From assembly GCF_964204865.1 (NCBI RefSeq), contig NC_135263.1:9655426-9719425 (forward strand): a stretch of 64,000 nucleotides of DNA, read 5' to 3'. Each line of letters opens with the position of its first letter. The stretch's first letter is position 1. Shown piece after piece: positions 46,162 through 57,282 of the stretch. The notes under the pieces are model-generated. The model saw only the letters and a program-made list of their open reading frames with translations, searched no databases and was not told the origin of the DNA. Made by a program: the position numbers and the translations under genes. This DNA is from Styela clava (lineage: Eukaryota > Chordata > Ascidiacea > Stolidobranchia > Styelidae).

Positions 46162-47620
46162 TAACGTGTTGCATTACCGCAATATACGTACCGAAGGGCG
46201 GAACGAGATTAATCATTGCTACTCGATTGTTCCCTTTTGAACACAGTTCCTATCTGAAAGTATTCATCTGATATAAGATATTGCAAAAATACTTGTGCGA
46301 CAAATGAATCAAATTGGCTTCTTGAACCGAGACGAAATAATCATCTCATCTTTTCTCCTATGTCCTTACTAAAAGGAAAGACAATCTCACTTGAAGTCAG
46401 TGAGTTTTAGTCTTAATAATCGACGATAAATCATACATAATCCATTGTGAAAAATGTTATCAAGTATTGCATAATCTGACCAAAGTTTATCCCTATACCA
46501 TAATACTTTCATAGACGTTTGCGGAGTATCATGACAAATCAAGGGGAAAACAACATTCACGTTGTTGAGCGTTCCCGATTCTGGTTATCAGTAGTGTGTA
46601 GCTGAATGTACATATCCGTTAAAATGACACGTCTATAGTTTATCATATGAACTGATTTGTTGTTTAAACTAAGGTCATTACTTCATTTGAACCAGTAACT
46701 TTTATTGGAATGCCTTCAGTATTTCACTTAGTTTGTTACATAACATAAAAAGTTATATGAAAATAGAAAAAAAGATCGTATAATAGGCTTTATATCACGG
46801 GTTATTTTGATTCCGTACACGATACACAAAAGTTGTTTATAAATGTTTTCACCACCAAATTTAAAAACATAAGGTATAAATTCAAAATCACGATTCATTT
46901 GCCAAATCATTGCGAATCACAATCTGTTGACATGACGGGTAAAGCATGCGATTTCCTTTTCCGGTTTACCCGTATCCAAAAATAATTAACTGGAGCAGAG
47001 CTCAAATTTATACATAATATATATATTTGTATGATTACTGTCAAGTGCAAATACGCACCAATGCACCATTTCCACTGTCAATTCGGGTATCGGTAACTTC
47101 ATTGCGACATTCTGGCAATCTGTGCTTCCAAATCATTTTGCTAATGTTTTATTTTACGCAAACCTGTGGATAGATTTTTTAGGGCTTTATGTGCGACACG
47201 TCATCAGAATTGAAAATAATCACGCACCTTGTGGTGGTCAGGCGAAGTCGCAAAGACTACGGTACCGGTAGCATCCTATAACAGATTAACCCGTGTCCCG
47301 TACTACTTCGTTTTGGCCTTTTGTCTATATATGTAAGCCTCGTTCTCTTGTTGGACACGAAATGTGCGTAACGATCGTTTTGTTAATATGTCGTTGTTGT
47401 TCTTGTGTTATTATGTTGTTGTTGGTATTTTTCTTCTTGTTGTTATGAGAAAATCCCCCTTTTCATTAATTATTCGACCAATTGAAAATTTTCGTGGTCA
47501 AACATTGTATTTGTCGATAGAAGGTATATATTGCAAATATTTATTTGAAATATTTCGATGAAGTCATGAAAATTGCGCACCTTGTTGTTCCGCGTTTGTT
47601 GCTTGCTGGTGGTCAGGCGA
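46162..47620. other. Array spacer, unit 1 right half
   Basis: Includes the empty target site of the MULE-type MITE (CCGCAATAT once, at 46177-46185), the second half of the internal repeat (46215-47040), and a (ttg)n tract near 47395-47430 in the repeat shared with GALE intron 2. No gene recognised. Confidence 0.5.
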
Positions 47621-48775
47621 AGCTTGAGCGTTAGTAATGCGCTCGTCACCGCACTTCTGAATACCTTCTATGTCAGGGATGGCGAACCACTGACCCGCGG
47701 GTCACAAAGTGACCCACCGCGTTTTATTCGTGACCCGCCAAGGCACGAATAAAATATTTAAAAAAATGCTAACATACCAGTGATAAAAATTGATAAAACC
47801 GGCCTTAAATTAATTTAACAATACCTAAACTATTATAATCTACCGTCAGTTGGGCAGTCAGGGCCGCGAGAGCTCATATTCAAATTGTTAATTTCGGGAC
47901 GGTAATTTTCAAAACCCCTAATCTTGGACGCATGTCTGTAGTGCACCGCTGTGAACCATTATTCAGCTATTGGCTCTGACATCGTTTATGACATAACAAT
48001 GCAACTGATATGTTCATTTGTCGCTATGTCTGGTCTCTTTCGAAAGTTTATCTGCAGACTGTTTTAGGGGTTATGCGAGAACTAGATGCTACTTTGTATT
48101 TTATTAGTTCCTCGTCCGCAATATCGTTAGGAGAACAAAATCTTTCAGACTTGAAATAAAAGCCTAGAAATCTGAAATGACAATGGGGCAGTGTAAAAGT
48201 GCCTTAATGAGGTTGAAAATTGATCGAAAAATAGAACACTGTCAGGGTGGGATTCGCTCCAAACTCTTTGAAACCGTAAAATAATTTACTGCATCATCCT
48301 AAACGTTTTTGGTAATTCATATGCGTGTTTTCGTACTCTAATTTCATAAAATCGGGAGCCATAAAAAGTCCCTGATAGAAGTGATGCATAAGTAAAGCCT
48401 GAAACTACACCAACAGAAGCCTAAAAGATTTGTTTCAGAAGTTTCTCATAGATACAAACATTGATCATATATCTGTGACCCACTCTCTTCTGTTCCGCAA
48501 TAAAAATATAATTTTTGACCCATTCATTGAAAAAGGTTCGCCATCCCTGTTCTATAGGTTCGAATCCGTGGGGATAGTTACGTTCGAGAGGATTGCTGGA
48601 CTTCTCGTCAGCATAGGGTGGTCCACGTAACCGCCGGTCGGTTTCGGCTTCCTCCACCATCAAGTCCGTGCATCTAAAACTAAAACTGGCTAACTAATCC
48701 CATACCCGACGTAGACTGGTAACTGGGCGAGAGGCGGTGGTTGGTAAACGCGCGTCTAACGACATCTTTGATTAA
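47621..48775 (+). repeat. SINE copy in unit 1, split by a hAT element
   Basis: The tRNA-like head 'ggtcaggcgaagcttgagcg' lies before 47673 and the B-box GGTTCGAATCC at 48557-48567 lies after the hAT element. Uninterrupted counterparts are at 55790-56040 and 62135-62395. Confidence 0.65.
47674..48549. mobile_element. hAT element, 876 bp, private to unit 1
   Basis: The ends are CAGGGATGGCGAACC and GGTTCGCCATCCCTG, perfect 15-bp inverted repeats. Flanks are TTCTATGT (47666-47673) and TTCTATAG (48550-48557). Units 2 and 3 keep the empty site 'accttctataggttcg', so the 8-bp duplication was TTCTATAG with two later changes on the left. No transposase frame. Confidence 0.85.
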
Positions 48776-49513
48776 CCTGCGTTGGCGGTGATTATAAGCA
48801 TACGTTTAGTTCCCATAAACAACAGGGCGGCGCGAGGCGATCTCATGAATAAAAAATGTGGGGCTCCACGCGGTGTTACGTAGAACGTCGTCTTTTGTTT
48901 ATTCAACTCCCTAAAATTATTTATCCTATACTTAATTTTACAAGCGTTTATTTTGATTTACAGGTTTCTGACATAAAATACTCACAAGGATCCGAATATA
49001 ATAAACTAGGCTGTTAGCGCGCGCGATTTTTTTTTAGTTTTTTTTCTTAATGCGAATGTTTAACATAGTATTGGCTACACTAGACTCTAATATGCACACT
49101 TTTCTGTGCACAATTAATCATCTCATATTTCCTTCTATGTCCTGACTAAAAAGAATGACAATCTCACTTTAAGTCAGTGAGTTTTAGTCATCATAATCGA
49201 CGATAAGTCATACATAATCAATTGTGAAAAATGTTATAAGTTTATCCTTATGCCACAATTCTTCCATATACGTTTGCAGAGTATCACGTTAAATTATGTG
49301 GAAACAACATCCACGTACACGACGAACGTTTTTGGCAGTGTGTGGCTGAATGTGCATATCCGTTAAAATGACAAATCTATAATTTATCATATATATGAAC
49401 TGATTTGTTGTTTAAACTAAGGTCAAATATAGATCGTGTATTAGATACGTTAGAATAGCCTCCGTGTTGTCAGGTTCATATCACGGATTGCTTTGATTTT
49501 ATACACGATGATA
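48776..49513. other. Unit 1/2 boundary and deletion scar
   Basis: 48919-49020 resembles the last part of X0 exon 3 but hits a stop (GGC TGT TAG). At about 49115 'ctgtgcacaatt' runs straight into 'aatcatctcat', which in unit 3 lie 1.45 kb apart (56402 and 57853). The Y/X pair was deleted here, probably through the short 'aat.atca' match. Confidence 0.65.
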
Positions 49514-49684
49514 TAGTCCGGCAGATAAGGGGACCTTTTTGGCCCAAGTTTGATTTCAGACATAAAGTTTTTTTTATTTGTGATTATTCATCTTGGGGTC
49601 ATTGCCCATCATTTCTACATGGGTGTGGAGTTTGCAGCCTTGAGCAATTTTTTTTACGGCTCGATATTTGTATTAGTGTTTTTC

Positions 49685-49790
49685 GTCAAACCTGTGCATC
49701 ATAATGACGCACAACCTGAACCATAACCTGTTACAATACTATGTTTAGGTTGTGCGCAATCTTGGTGCACAAACTACGCAAGCACCAAGC
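49685..49790. mobile_element. Hairpin MITE copy inside the 2.4-kb transposon (left)
   Basis: Palindrome with 'atgacgcacaacctgaacca' and 'aggttgtgcgcaatcttggt', same family as 23050-23165. Confidence 0.55.
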
Positions 49791-51689
49791 ACCGTGCTCC
49801 CAGATAACCGATCAGCGGCCTCCAAGGAGGACGGGGTCCCCTTTTAAGAAACCCAGTCATAAACTAAAAGAGGCGACCGTGCTTCTCTTGCCTGTTGTCA
49901 TGCTGTCCCTGGAATTTAGCTACAACAAAAATTTCACAAGAACGGATTTTTAAATTTTATGATTTTATTAATATCCTCAACAATGAATGATATACGGGTG
50001 GTAAAATGCCAAGTTATTCCAACAACATGATCATGTTTTGCAATTTACAACTAATATTTTGTATGTAACTTTGTTTGACAGAGCCCCAAGAGCTCTAACT
50101 ACAAATATCAAATATGTGAGGCCAAAAAAAGCAGTGGCACACTACAACATTGTAAAATGTGCTGTATTTACGATAGATAATAGGTTTACCAAAAAGAATT
50201 ACATGAAAAATGGTAAAATAAAGATCAATTCAGCAATATCTACTTGGTGATATATGCATCTGTTGATGTTGTGTTTGTTTCGGAAGTTTAATAACAGAAT
50301 TAATTGTGGTTGTTGGGGATGTTTTATAAAAAGGTTGCATGGAAAAAAGTTTTCACAAAATGTCAAGGTTTGATAGTAGTAGAGAAGTAGAAAAAATACT
50401 CCCATGTTTTTTTTATTTTATTTGATAACCACGCCACAGAACTTCCCCGATAAGTATACGCAGCAATTGCGAGAGGCAGAAATGCCAAGATGGGATTTCA
50501 TCGCATTGCAAACCAATATTAGCAATTCTTATATATATTCGCGCATTCCCACCTGAACAGCGTGGAAAAGATTATACCCATCTACACACTTTAAGTACTA
50601 TGTCAGTGAGCTTCATATTATCGAATATCAGTAAAGGAATAGTGCAATGGGAAAAGACATATAAGGCGGAACTTTCAGTAGTATACAATCAAATAATCTT
50701 ATTGTAGAATATATATTTAAAAACATTTCGTCACGCCAACTGCAGTCCGAAACTTTTTGTCTCTGGCTGAGCTTAGATACCAATTGACACGCATGTAAAC
50801 TGGTAAGACTGTAAGAGGCACGCGATGGAGCAGATACTAAGAGTATCCATCCCCCAGCTGTCATTTGAGCGGGTACTGCTGTTTTTATTGCAGATGTTAC
50901 TGATCTTTTTGTATTTAAGATTTACTGGCATCACCGATTTAAGAATATTGGAAACCAACACGCAATATTACAAAACTTACTTTTAACACGAGGTTTGAAT
51001 GAATGAAAAAGCTGAAACTAGTATTCTTTAGAACAGCATACAAATTCTATGGAATGAAATCATACACAAAAGCTCGTCAAAAACCTATAGCTCAATAATC
51101 AAGTGGAATTTGATACATGTGCGCAAAAATGTGCGCGTTACTACGTACAACCGAAGCACGCAGGAAGATGTGTGTGATGTACTAGTATTCAAAACTTTGA
51201 CTCAACTATGTTGGCATAACAGGTGCACATCTCGGTTTCGCATACGCATACCTTCTATCTCCACAAGGATATATTAATTTTGCCAAAGTCAATGCAGCAC
51301 TGAAAGGTTGCGGTTCTTCCAAAAGAAAACTCGTTACACATCTTTAGATACCAGTGGATGGTTTTACATGGCCTTGTTCGGAGTGAAAGACGAGGTCAAA
51401 TATTCCAATCCAATTCAACTAATAAAATATTTCCCAAGTCCCTAAGCTTAAACTAGGAAAACGAAATGCGCGCGGCAACGCAAATGTAGTTTGAAGAGCG
51501 CAATAGAAAGTGGCTAGATGCTGTCGATGGATCTTGGCTTGTATTAGTGAAATAAACCACCATTTATTCTACTAAAATTAAATTTCTGACATTGTAAGGA
51601 GATTCAATGTTGCCATGTATGCAAAACTAAACCATGTAGTTATGAAATAATTGTTTTTAACAAAAAGGCGCTCCTGAAGTATTCGTACC

Positions 51690-51770
51690 AAGATGGCGCA
51701 CAACCTGAACATTGTATGTTTACCAAGTTAGGGTTCAGGATGTGCGTCATCTTGGGCCGAATACTTTAAA
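51690..51770. mobile_element. Hairpin MITE copy inside the 2.4-kb transposon (right)
   Basis: 'accaagatggcgcacaacct' pairs with 'aggatgtgcgtcatcttggg', and the pairing continues into 'gtattcg'/'cgaatac'. Same family as 23050-23165. Confidence 0.55.
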
Positions 51771-51912
51771 TCCACTTAAAAAAAATTGCTCAACATTATA
51801 TACTCCACACCCACCTGGGTATCATTATATATGTCATATACATTATATCTAAACAATAAAAAAAACTTTATGTCCCAAAACAATGTTAAGGCCCGATTCT
51901 GCCGGACTAATA

Positions 51913-53030
51913 GTGCAGTTGGTAGAACGCAAAAGTTTTTTATAAATGTTTTCAAATTCAAAAACATAATGCATCAATTCATGATCCCGATTCATTTGCC
52001 AAATCATTGCGAATCACAATCTGCTGAAATGGTGGTTAAACCATACGATTTCCTATTTCGGTCAACCCGTTTCCGAAAACAATCAATTTGACTAGAGATC
52101 GAGTCAATACATAATATATATGATTACTATCATCTGTCGAAACGTGGAAAAGCACCATTTCCACTGTCTACCCCGGTATCGTTAAATTTGTTGTCTCACC
52201 AACTTGCAGCTTGCTCTTTCCCGACTACTTTTCCAAATTTGCTTTAATTAATGAAGTGCTAGCAATTCGAAGTCCTTTTTCGATGTGAGATTTCATAAAG
52301 CCCATTTTAGAAAAACCTTGATTTTACAAATCTGTTGAGCCAGATAGTGTCATATTTGAAACCATAAATTATTTCAAATGTGGAAAGTTATCTTGGTTGC
52401 AATAATTTCGGTTAAAATTGCCAAGATTTATTTTCAAACACTTCACTGTCAAATCGGACGTATTCTCGACTAGATTTGTACAAAATGGACTGATATGCTG
52501 AAACCAAAACTAATTTAGCTCCCGTATTTCCTCATAGTAAAATTTCTAAACCTCTTTTCTAATTGCCTGACCTCTGATCACAGTCTGTGGGTTCGAATCC
52601 ATGGTGTGGTTCACGTAACCGCTGATCGGTTCCGACTTCCTCAACCATCAAATCCATGCATCCAAAACAAATAAATGGACCACGTGGACTGGTAACTGGG
52701 CGAGAGGCCGGGGTTCGCCATATGCTTGAGCCATCTCATGCTTCATACATTTTGCGGTTTTGAGAACTTATGATTTTGGTTCCTTATATATATAAAAAAT
52801 ATTCGCGCTTCAGGAGTGTGTGTGCCAATATGGAGGTAACTAATTTTGTTCGCCTACTTTACATCAAGTTGTAGAAAGGGACTGAAACCTATGGGCAGGG
52901 GGTATATCCACTTGGCGCACACAAACAGTCTTCAAACCTGTGATATAACTATTCGGAATAGTGTTATGGCCTAACCCTAACCTGGTACACATGCTACGGG
53001 AGTACTAAAATATTAATTATGAAACTTGTG
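51913..53030. other. Array spacer, unit 2
   Basis: Matches 44250-45410 of unit 1 and 58255-59370 of unit 3. It holds a SINE piece at 52566-52725. No gene recognised. Confidence 0.5.
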
Positions 53031-53038
53031 TTCTATGC

Positions 53039-53356
53039 CAGGGCTACTCAACTGGCGGACCGCGGTCCGAATCCTGACCTTTCGAGTATTTGATTCGGAC
53101 CGCACCTAATTCTTTATTTTAGATCATTAGCCCCACTTTTGAAGTTTTCTTTTATAAAATGACCCTTGTAGTTTTGAATATATATGAAAAGAACTATAAC
53201 ACCATAATAAGCAATTTTGATTAAATAATAATCATTAGCCGGTCGAGGAAGTGTGCGTTTTTAAGAATGCCGATATATAAATTCTGGAAAGACCGGAGCG
53301 AAATAATTTTGAAGTTTTGTATGCGGATCTTCGGTAAAAATAGTTGAGTAGCCCTG
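53039..53356. mobile_element. hAT MITE, 318 bp (unit 2)
   Basis: Perfect 14-bp ends CAGGGCTACTCAAC/GTTGAGTAGCCCTG and a perfect 8-bp duplication TTCTATGC (53031-53038, 53357-53364). It is absent from unit 1 near 45410. A copy at 59381-59698 in unit 3 has the same flanks and was spread by unit duplication, not by a new insertion. Confidence 0.9.
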
Positions 53357-53692
53357 TTCTATGCTATCTGAAATTGAATACATAAGTAAGCTTTCGTCTT
53401 CATTACTAAATGGGGGCCAAGTTAAAAGTAACTTGCATGATTTTTTTATTATTATTTTGTAACAGTTCCAATACAAACATTGATAGATAGTTCTAAAATT
53501 ATATTTAAAAAATGAATTTTAACGCGGCCAATATCGTGTGACCAATCAGTTTTCTATTCGAAAATGAATTCATATCCTTGGGATTCTATTGCAAATCTTG
53601 GGATTTTTCAACAATTATCTTGAAAATAACCGATCGACTGCAATAGAATGGGATCAATGTTACAAGAACAGATCAAATTAATAACGCCAACA

Positions 53693-54098
53693 ATGCCGAG
53701 AAAATATACAGCAACTAAACGTACGATACGACGTGCGCAAACAGAAAACGCCAGCTTGTATGTCGTGAAATTTTCAAGATGGCAAAAAAGTCAATCCTGC
53801 TGCTTCAGGCAAATACTTGCCTCAACTATGCGAGACAATGTTCAAATGTAGATACTGTGACGAATACCTATGTTGGGATTGGCATAATAAAGTTCCATGT
53901 TGGGTAGAAAATTGTTAAGCAATCTTTCTCATTCTTTATTATTCCGTTATTCGCTGATAAAATCGCAATCTGATTCATATTTTGTACGTTTTGCCATAAT
54001 TTTATGAAGCTTAAGCTAGCAGTTAATTTCAAAACTTTGTGCAAACGTTGAATGCGTGACATCCGGTAGAATAATTATCTTCCGCAGGCATCTCGATG
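53693..54098 (+). pseudogene. Histone H3 relic, unit 2
   Basis: The frame from 53693 reads MPRKYTATKRTIRRAQ, against H3 'APRKQLATKAARKSA' (8 of 14 core positions the same). After a deletion relative to H3, the sequence around 53763-53820 keeps 'cgtgaaat', codons for K-S and a Leu-rich run matching '[20 protein letters not shown]' across a frameshift. Near 54035-54095, 'aactttgtgcaaacg..gcgtgacatc' and 'cgcaggcatctcg' correspond to the 'NLCAIHAKRVTI' and 'RRIRG' codons. Order and spacing (about 390 bp against 340 expected) fit a decayed H3 or H3 variant. Stops and shifts make it non-functional. Confidence 0.5.
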
Positions 54099-54140
54099 TA
54101 ACGTGTTTGCGAATATAGCTATCTTGCATTACCGCAATAT

Positions 54141-54343
54141 GGTGACCGTACATTTGAACCCATGTACATTTGCACCCATGCGTATATCCACGGGTTCAAT
54201 CTATATGCGGGTGCTAAAACCCATGGGTTAGGGTTAGTATGGGTTTAACTATCCGTGAAACAAAAAAAATTCCATAGGTGCAATAGCATACAGGTGCAAT
54301 TGTCATGGGTTCAAATGTACGTGGGTTGAAATGTAATGGAACC
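54141..54343. mobile_element. MULE-type MITE, 203 bp (unit 2)
   Basis: Imperfect terminal inverted repeats (GGTGACCGTACATTTGAACC against GGTTCCATTACATTTGAACC). A perfect 9-bp duplication CCGCAATAT is at 54132-54140 and 54344-54352. Unit 1 has a single CCGCAATAT at the same place. Carries 'gggttagggtt'. Confidence 0.85.
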
Positions 54344-54352
54344 CCGCAATAT

Positions 54353-55789
54353 ACGTACCGAAGGGCCGAACGAGATTAATCATTGCTACTCGATAGTTCC
54401 CTTTTGAACACAGTTCCTATCTGAAAGTATTCATCTGATATAAGATATTGCAAAAATACTTGTGCGACAAATGAATCAAATTGGCTTCTTGAACCGAGAC
54501 GAAATACATCTTTTCTCCTATGTCCTGACTAAAAGGAAAGACAATCTCACTTGAAGTCAGTGAGTTTTAGTCATCATAATCGACGATAAATCATACATAA
54601 TCCATTGTGAAAAATGTTATAAAGTATTGCATAATCTGACCGAAGTTTATCCCTATACCATAATACTTTCATAGACGTTTTCGGAGTATCATGACAAATC
54701 AAGTGGAAAACAACATTCACGTACACGACGAGCGTTCCCGATTCTAGTTATCGGTAGTGTGTAGCTGAATGTGCATATCTGTTAAAAGGACACGTCTATA
54801 GTTTATCATATGAACTGATTTGTTGTTTAAACTAAGGTTATTATTTCATTTGAACCAGTAACTTTTAATGGAATGCCTTCAGTATTTCACTTAGTTTCTT
54901 ACATAACATAAAAAGTTATATAAAAATAGAAAAAAGGATCGTGTAATAGGCTCCATATCACGGGTTATTTTGATTCCGTACACGATACAAGAAAGTTTTT
55001 TATAAATTTTTCAACACCAAATTCAAAAACATAAGGTATAAATTCATGGTCACGATTCATTCGCCAAATTATTGCGAATCACAATGTCGGTTAAAGCATG
55101 CGATTTCCTTTTCCGGTCTACTCGCATCCGAAAACAATTACCTTGAGCAGAGCTCAAATCAATACATAATGTATATATTTGTATAATTACTGTCAAGTGC
55201 AGATACGCACCAATGCACAATTTCCACTGTCAATTCGGGTATCGTATCATTAACTTCATTGCGACATTTCGGCAACCTGTGCTTCCAAATCAATTTGCCA
55301 ATGTTTTATTTTACGCAAACCTGTGGATAAATTTTTTAGGGCTCTATGAAATCCCTTTTTGCGACACGTCATCAAAATTGAAAATAATTGCGCACCTTGT
55401 GGTGGTTTTGCGTTAGTGGTCAGGCGAAGTCGCAAAGACTACGGTACCGGTAGTATTCTATGCCAGATTAACCCGTACTACTTCGTTTTGGCCTCTTGTC
55501 CATGTATGTAAGCATCGTTCACTAGTTGGACACCAAGTGTGCTTAACGATCGTTTTGTTAATATGTCGTTGTTGTTCTTGTGTTATTATGTTGTTGTTGT
55601 TGTTGTTGGTATTTTTCTTCTTGTTGTAATGAGAAAATCCCCTTTTTCATTAATTATTCGACCAATTGAAATTTTTAGTGGTCAAACATTGTATTTGTCG
55701 ATAGAAGGTATATATTGCAAATATTTATTTGAAATATTTCGATGAAGTCATGAAAATTGCGCACCTTGTTGTTCCGCGTTTGTTGCTAG
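54353..55789. other. Array spacer, unit 2 right half
   Basis: Equivalent of 46186-47620. A (ttg)n tract at about 55590-55607 is longer than in unit 1. No gene seen. Confidence 0.5.
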
Positions 55790-56040
55790 CTGGTGGTCAG
55801 GCGAAGCTTGAGCGTTAGTAATGCGCTCGTCACCGCATTTCTGATTACCTTCTATAGGTTCGAATCCGTGGGGATAGTTACCTTCGAGAGGATTGCTGAA
55901 CTTCTCGTCAGCATAGGGTGGTCCACGTAACCGCCGGTCGGTTTCCTCCACCATCAAGTCCGTGCATCTAAAACTAAAACTGGCTAACTAATCCCATACC
56001 CGACGTGGACTGGTAACTGGACGAGAGGCGGTGGTTGGTA
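55790..56040 (+). repeat. SINE copy, unit 2
   Basis: Head 'ggtcaggcgaagcttgagcg', B-box GGTTCGAATCC, then 'accgccggtcggtttcctcc' and 'actggacgagaggcggtggt'. No hAT insertion, in contrast to unit 1. Confidence 0.65.
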
Positions 56041-56660
56041 AACGCGCGTCTAACGACATCTTTGATTAACCTGCGTTGGCGGTGATTATAAGCATTTTTA
56101 GTTCCCAAAAACAACAGGGGGGCGCGAGGCGATCGCATGAATAAAAAATGTGGGGCTCCACGCGGTGTTACGTAGAACGTCGTCTTTTGTTTATTCAACT
56201 TCCTAAAATTATTTATCCTATACTTCATTTTATAAGCGTTTATTTTGATTTACAGGTTTCTGACATAAAATACTCACAAGGATCCGAATATAATAAACTA
56301 GGCTTTTAGCGCGCGCGATTTTTTTTTAGTTTTTTTTCTTAATGCGAATGTTTAACATAGTATTGGCTACACTAGACTCTAATATGCACACTTTTCTGTG
56401 CATTTAATCCGAAGAGACGGAAATATACGTAGAGCCCAAATGTAATTTTTGCTAGGTATGATTTTGATCTCTCAAAAGTACCTCATTTGCAAATCCTGCT
56501 CTTAGGCTCACGTTATAAAAGAAACTCTATTCAAAAAGGTAATTATTATGAATCACACAAGAATTATCGGTGTATTATATTTAACACTACACAAAACACG
56601 TTGCTCTTCCTTTTCATTGATCAATGTTCATTTGATCAAATCTGGTTCTCTAAATTGAAA

Positions 56661-56873
56661 ATGCAGGAAAACATGAATAAAGCGTCATTATTGAGTTGCG
56701 GTATGTTTATTATTCTAATATATATACCAACACTCGATAAATCATTTTGTTGGCAAAAATCTGTTTTGAAATCAGATCAAGGTTGCATTGCGAAATGCGT
56801 CACAATTTCTTTCGTGAACCATGATACAATCGATGAAGGTTTACAGCACATAATAAAAATGTTGGAAACGTAA
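56661..56873 (+). CDS. Small secreted-protein gene Y2
   Basis: 70 codons, same signal peptide as Y1. Differs at TLDKS for TLNKS and 'HDTIDEG' for 'HETIDGG'. The frame is also open upstream to 56487, but that part contains the TATA box and is probably not translated. Copies Y2 and Y3 are the same in this frame. Confidence 0.45.
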   Translation: MQENMNKASLLSCGMFIILIYIPTLDKSFCWQKSVLKSDQGCIAKCVTISFVNHDTIDEGLQHIIKMLET

Positions 56874-57002
56874 AACGATGGCTTATTTTATCTAGTACTA
56901 AAGGAATATTGTGAAAACATTTCAAAGAATGAGTCAGGATAACGAAAAAAAATTATAAAAGATGGACTTCCTTCCAACTACATAAAATCGAAATACTCTG
57001 AC

Positions 57003-57282
57003 CTTCAAACAGGTTCTCAAACTTCTCCAGATCCATAGACTCACGAGGCACTGTAAAGAGATGTAAAATTTATATTGCTGGAATATCCACTGGTACATAT
57101 ACTTATAACCAGCGTAACTATATCAATCCTTTAGCTAATATTGAACAATGCATACAATTCATAAAATGATACAAGTGCTACAACTTACCTTCTTTATATC
57201 CATTGGCATTAAATGCCATAACTGACGAGTTCAAGAAGATCAGAATAAATGCAATTAAGCAAGTTAGAAATTTTACATTCAT
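57003..57282 (-). CDS. Small secreted-protein gene X2
   Basis: Exons 57189-57282 and 57003-57050. The first ATG of X1 is lost here, so translation would start at the next Met, MNVKFLTCLIAF. Exon 2 is again 48 nt in phase 1 and unchanged in protein. Without splicing after exon 2 the frame runs 16 further codons with a different end from X1, so the downstream sequence is not conserved as protein. This favours a splice donor at GTCAGAG or a decaying gene. Confidence 0.45.

Larger units (their letters stand above)
42386..48918. repeat. Tandem array, unit 1
   Basis: Units are counted from the shared 'atttatcctatactt' in the exon-3 region of X0. Unit 1 has genes Y1 and X1, SINE pieces, an H3 relic and a private hAT insertion (47674-48549). 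It lacks the two MITEs found in units 2 and 3 and is the most diverged unit. Confidence 0.85.
49514..51909. mobile_element. DNA transposon, 2,396 bp, private to unit 2
   Basis: The ends are TAGTCCGGCAGA...TCTGCCGGACTA, followed by weaker pairing over about 150 bp (shared 'gacataaagtttttttta', 'gggtgtggagt' and 'ttgagcaattttttt'). Unit 3 shows the empty site 'cacgatgatagtgcagttgg'. With the element present, ATA flanks both sides (49511-49513 and 51910-51912), a 3-bp duplication. PIF/Harbinger or another 3-bp-TSD family is possible. Small frames inside (49741-49953, 50038-50250) show no transposase motif. Two copies of the hairpin MITE lie near its ends. Confidence 0.75.
48919..56210. repeat. 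Tandem array, unit 2
   Basis: Nearly identical to unit 3 over most of its length. It has lost about 1.45 kb at 49115 containing the Y/X gene pair, and has gained a 2,396-bp DNA transposon at 49514-51909. Correcting for both gives about 6.34 kb, the same as unit 3. Confidence 0.85.

Noticed and set aside
56487-56660. N-terminal extension of Y2/Y3 to 128 residues
   Set aside because: The extension spans the TATA box and is not open in the same way in unit 1. The inner Met starts a clear signal peptide.
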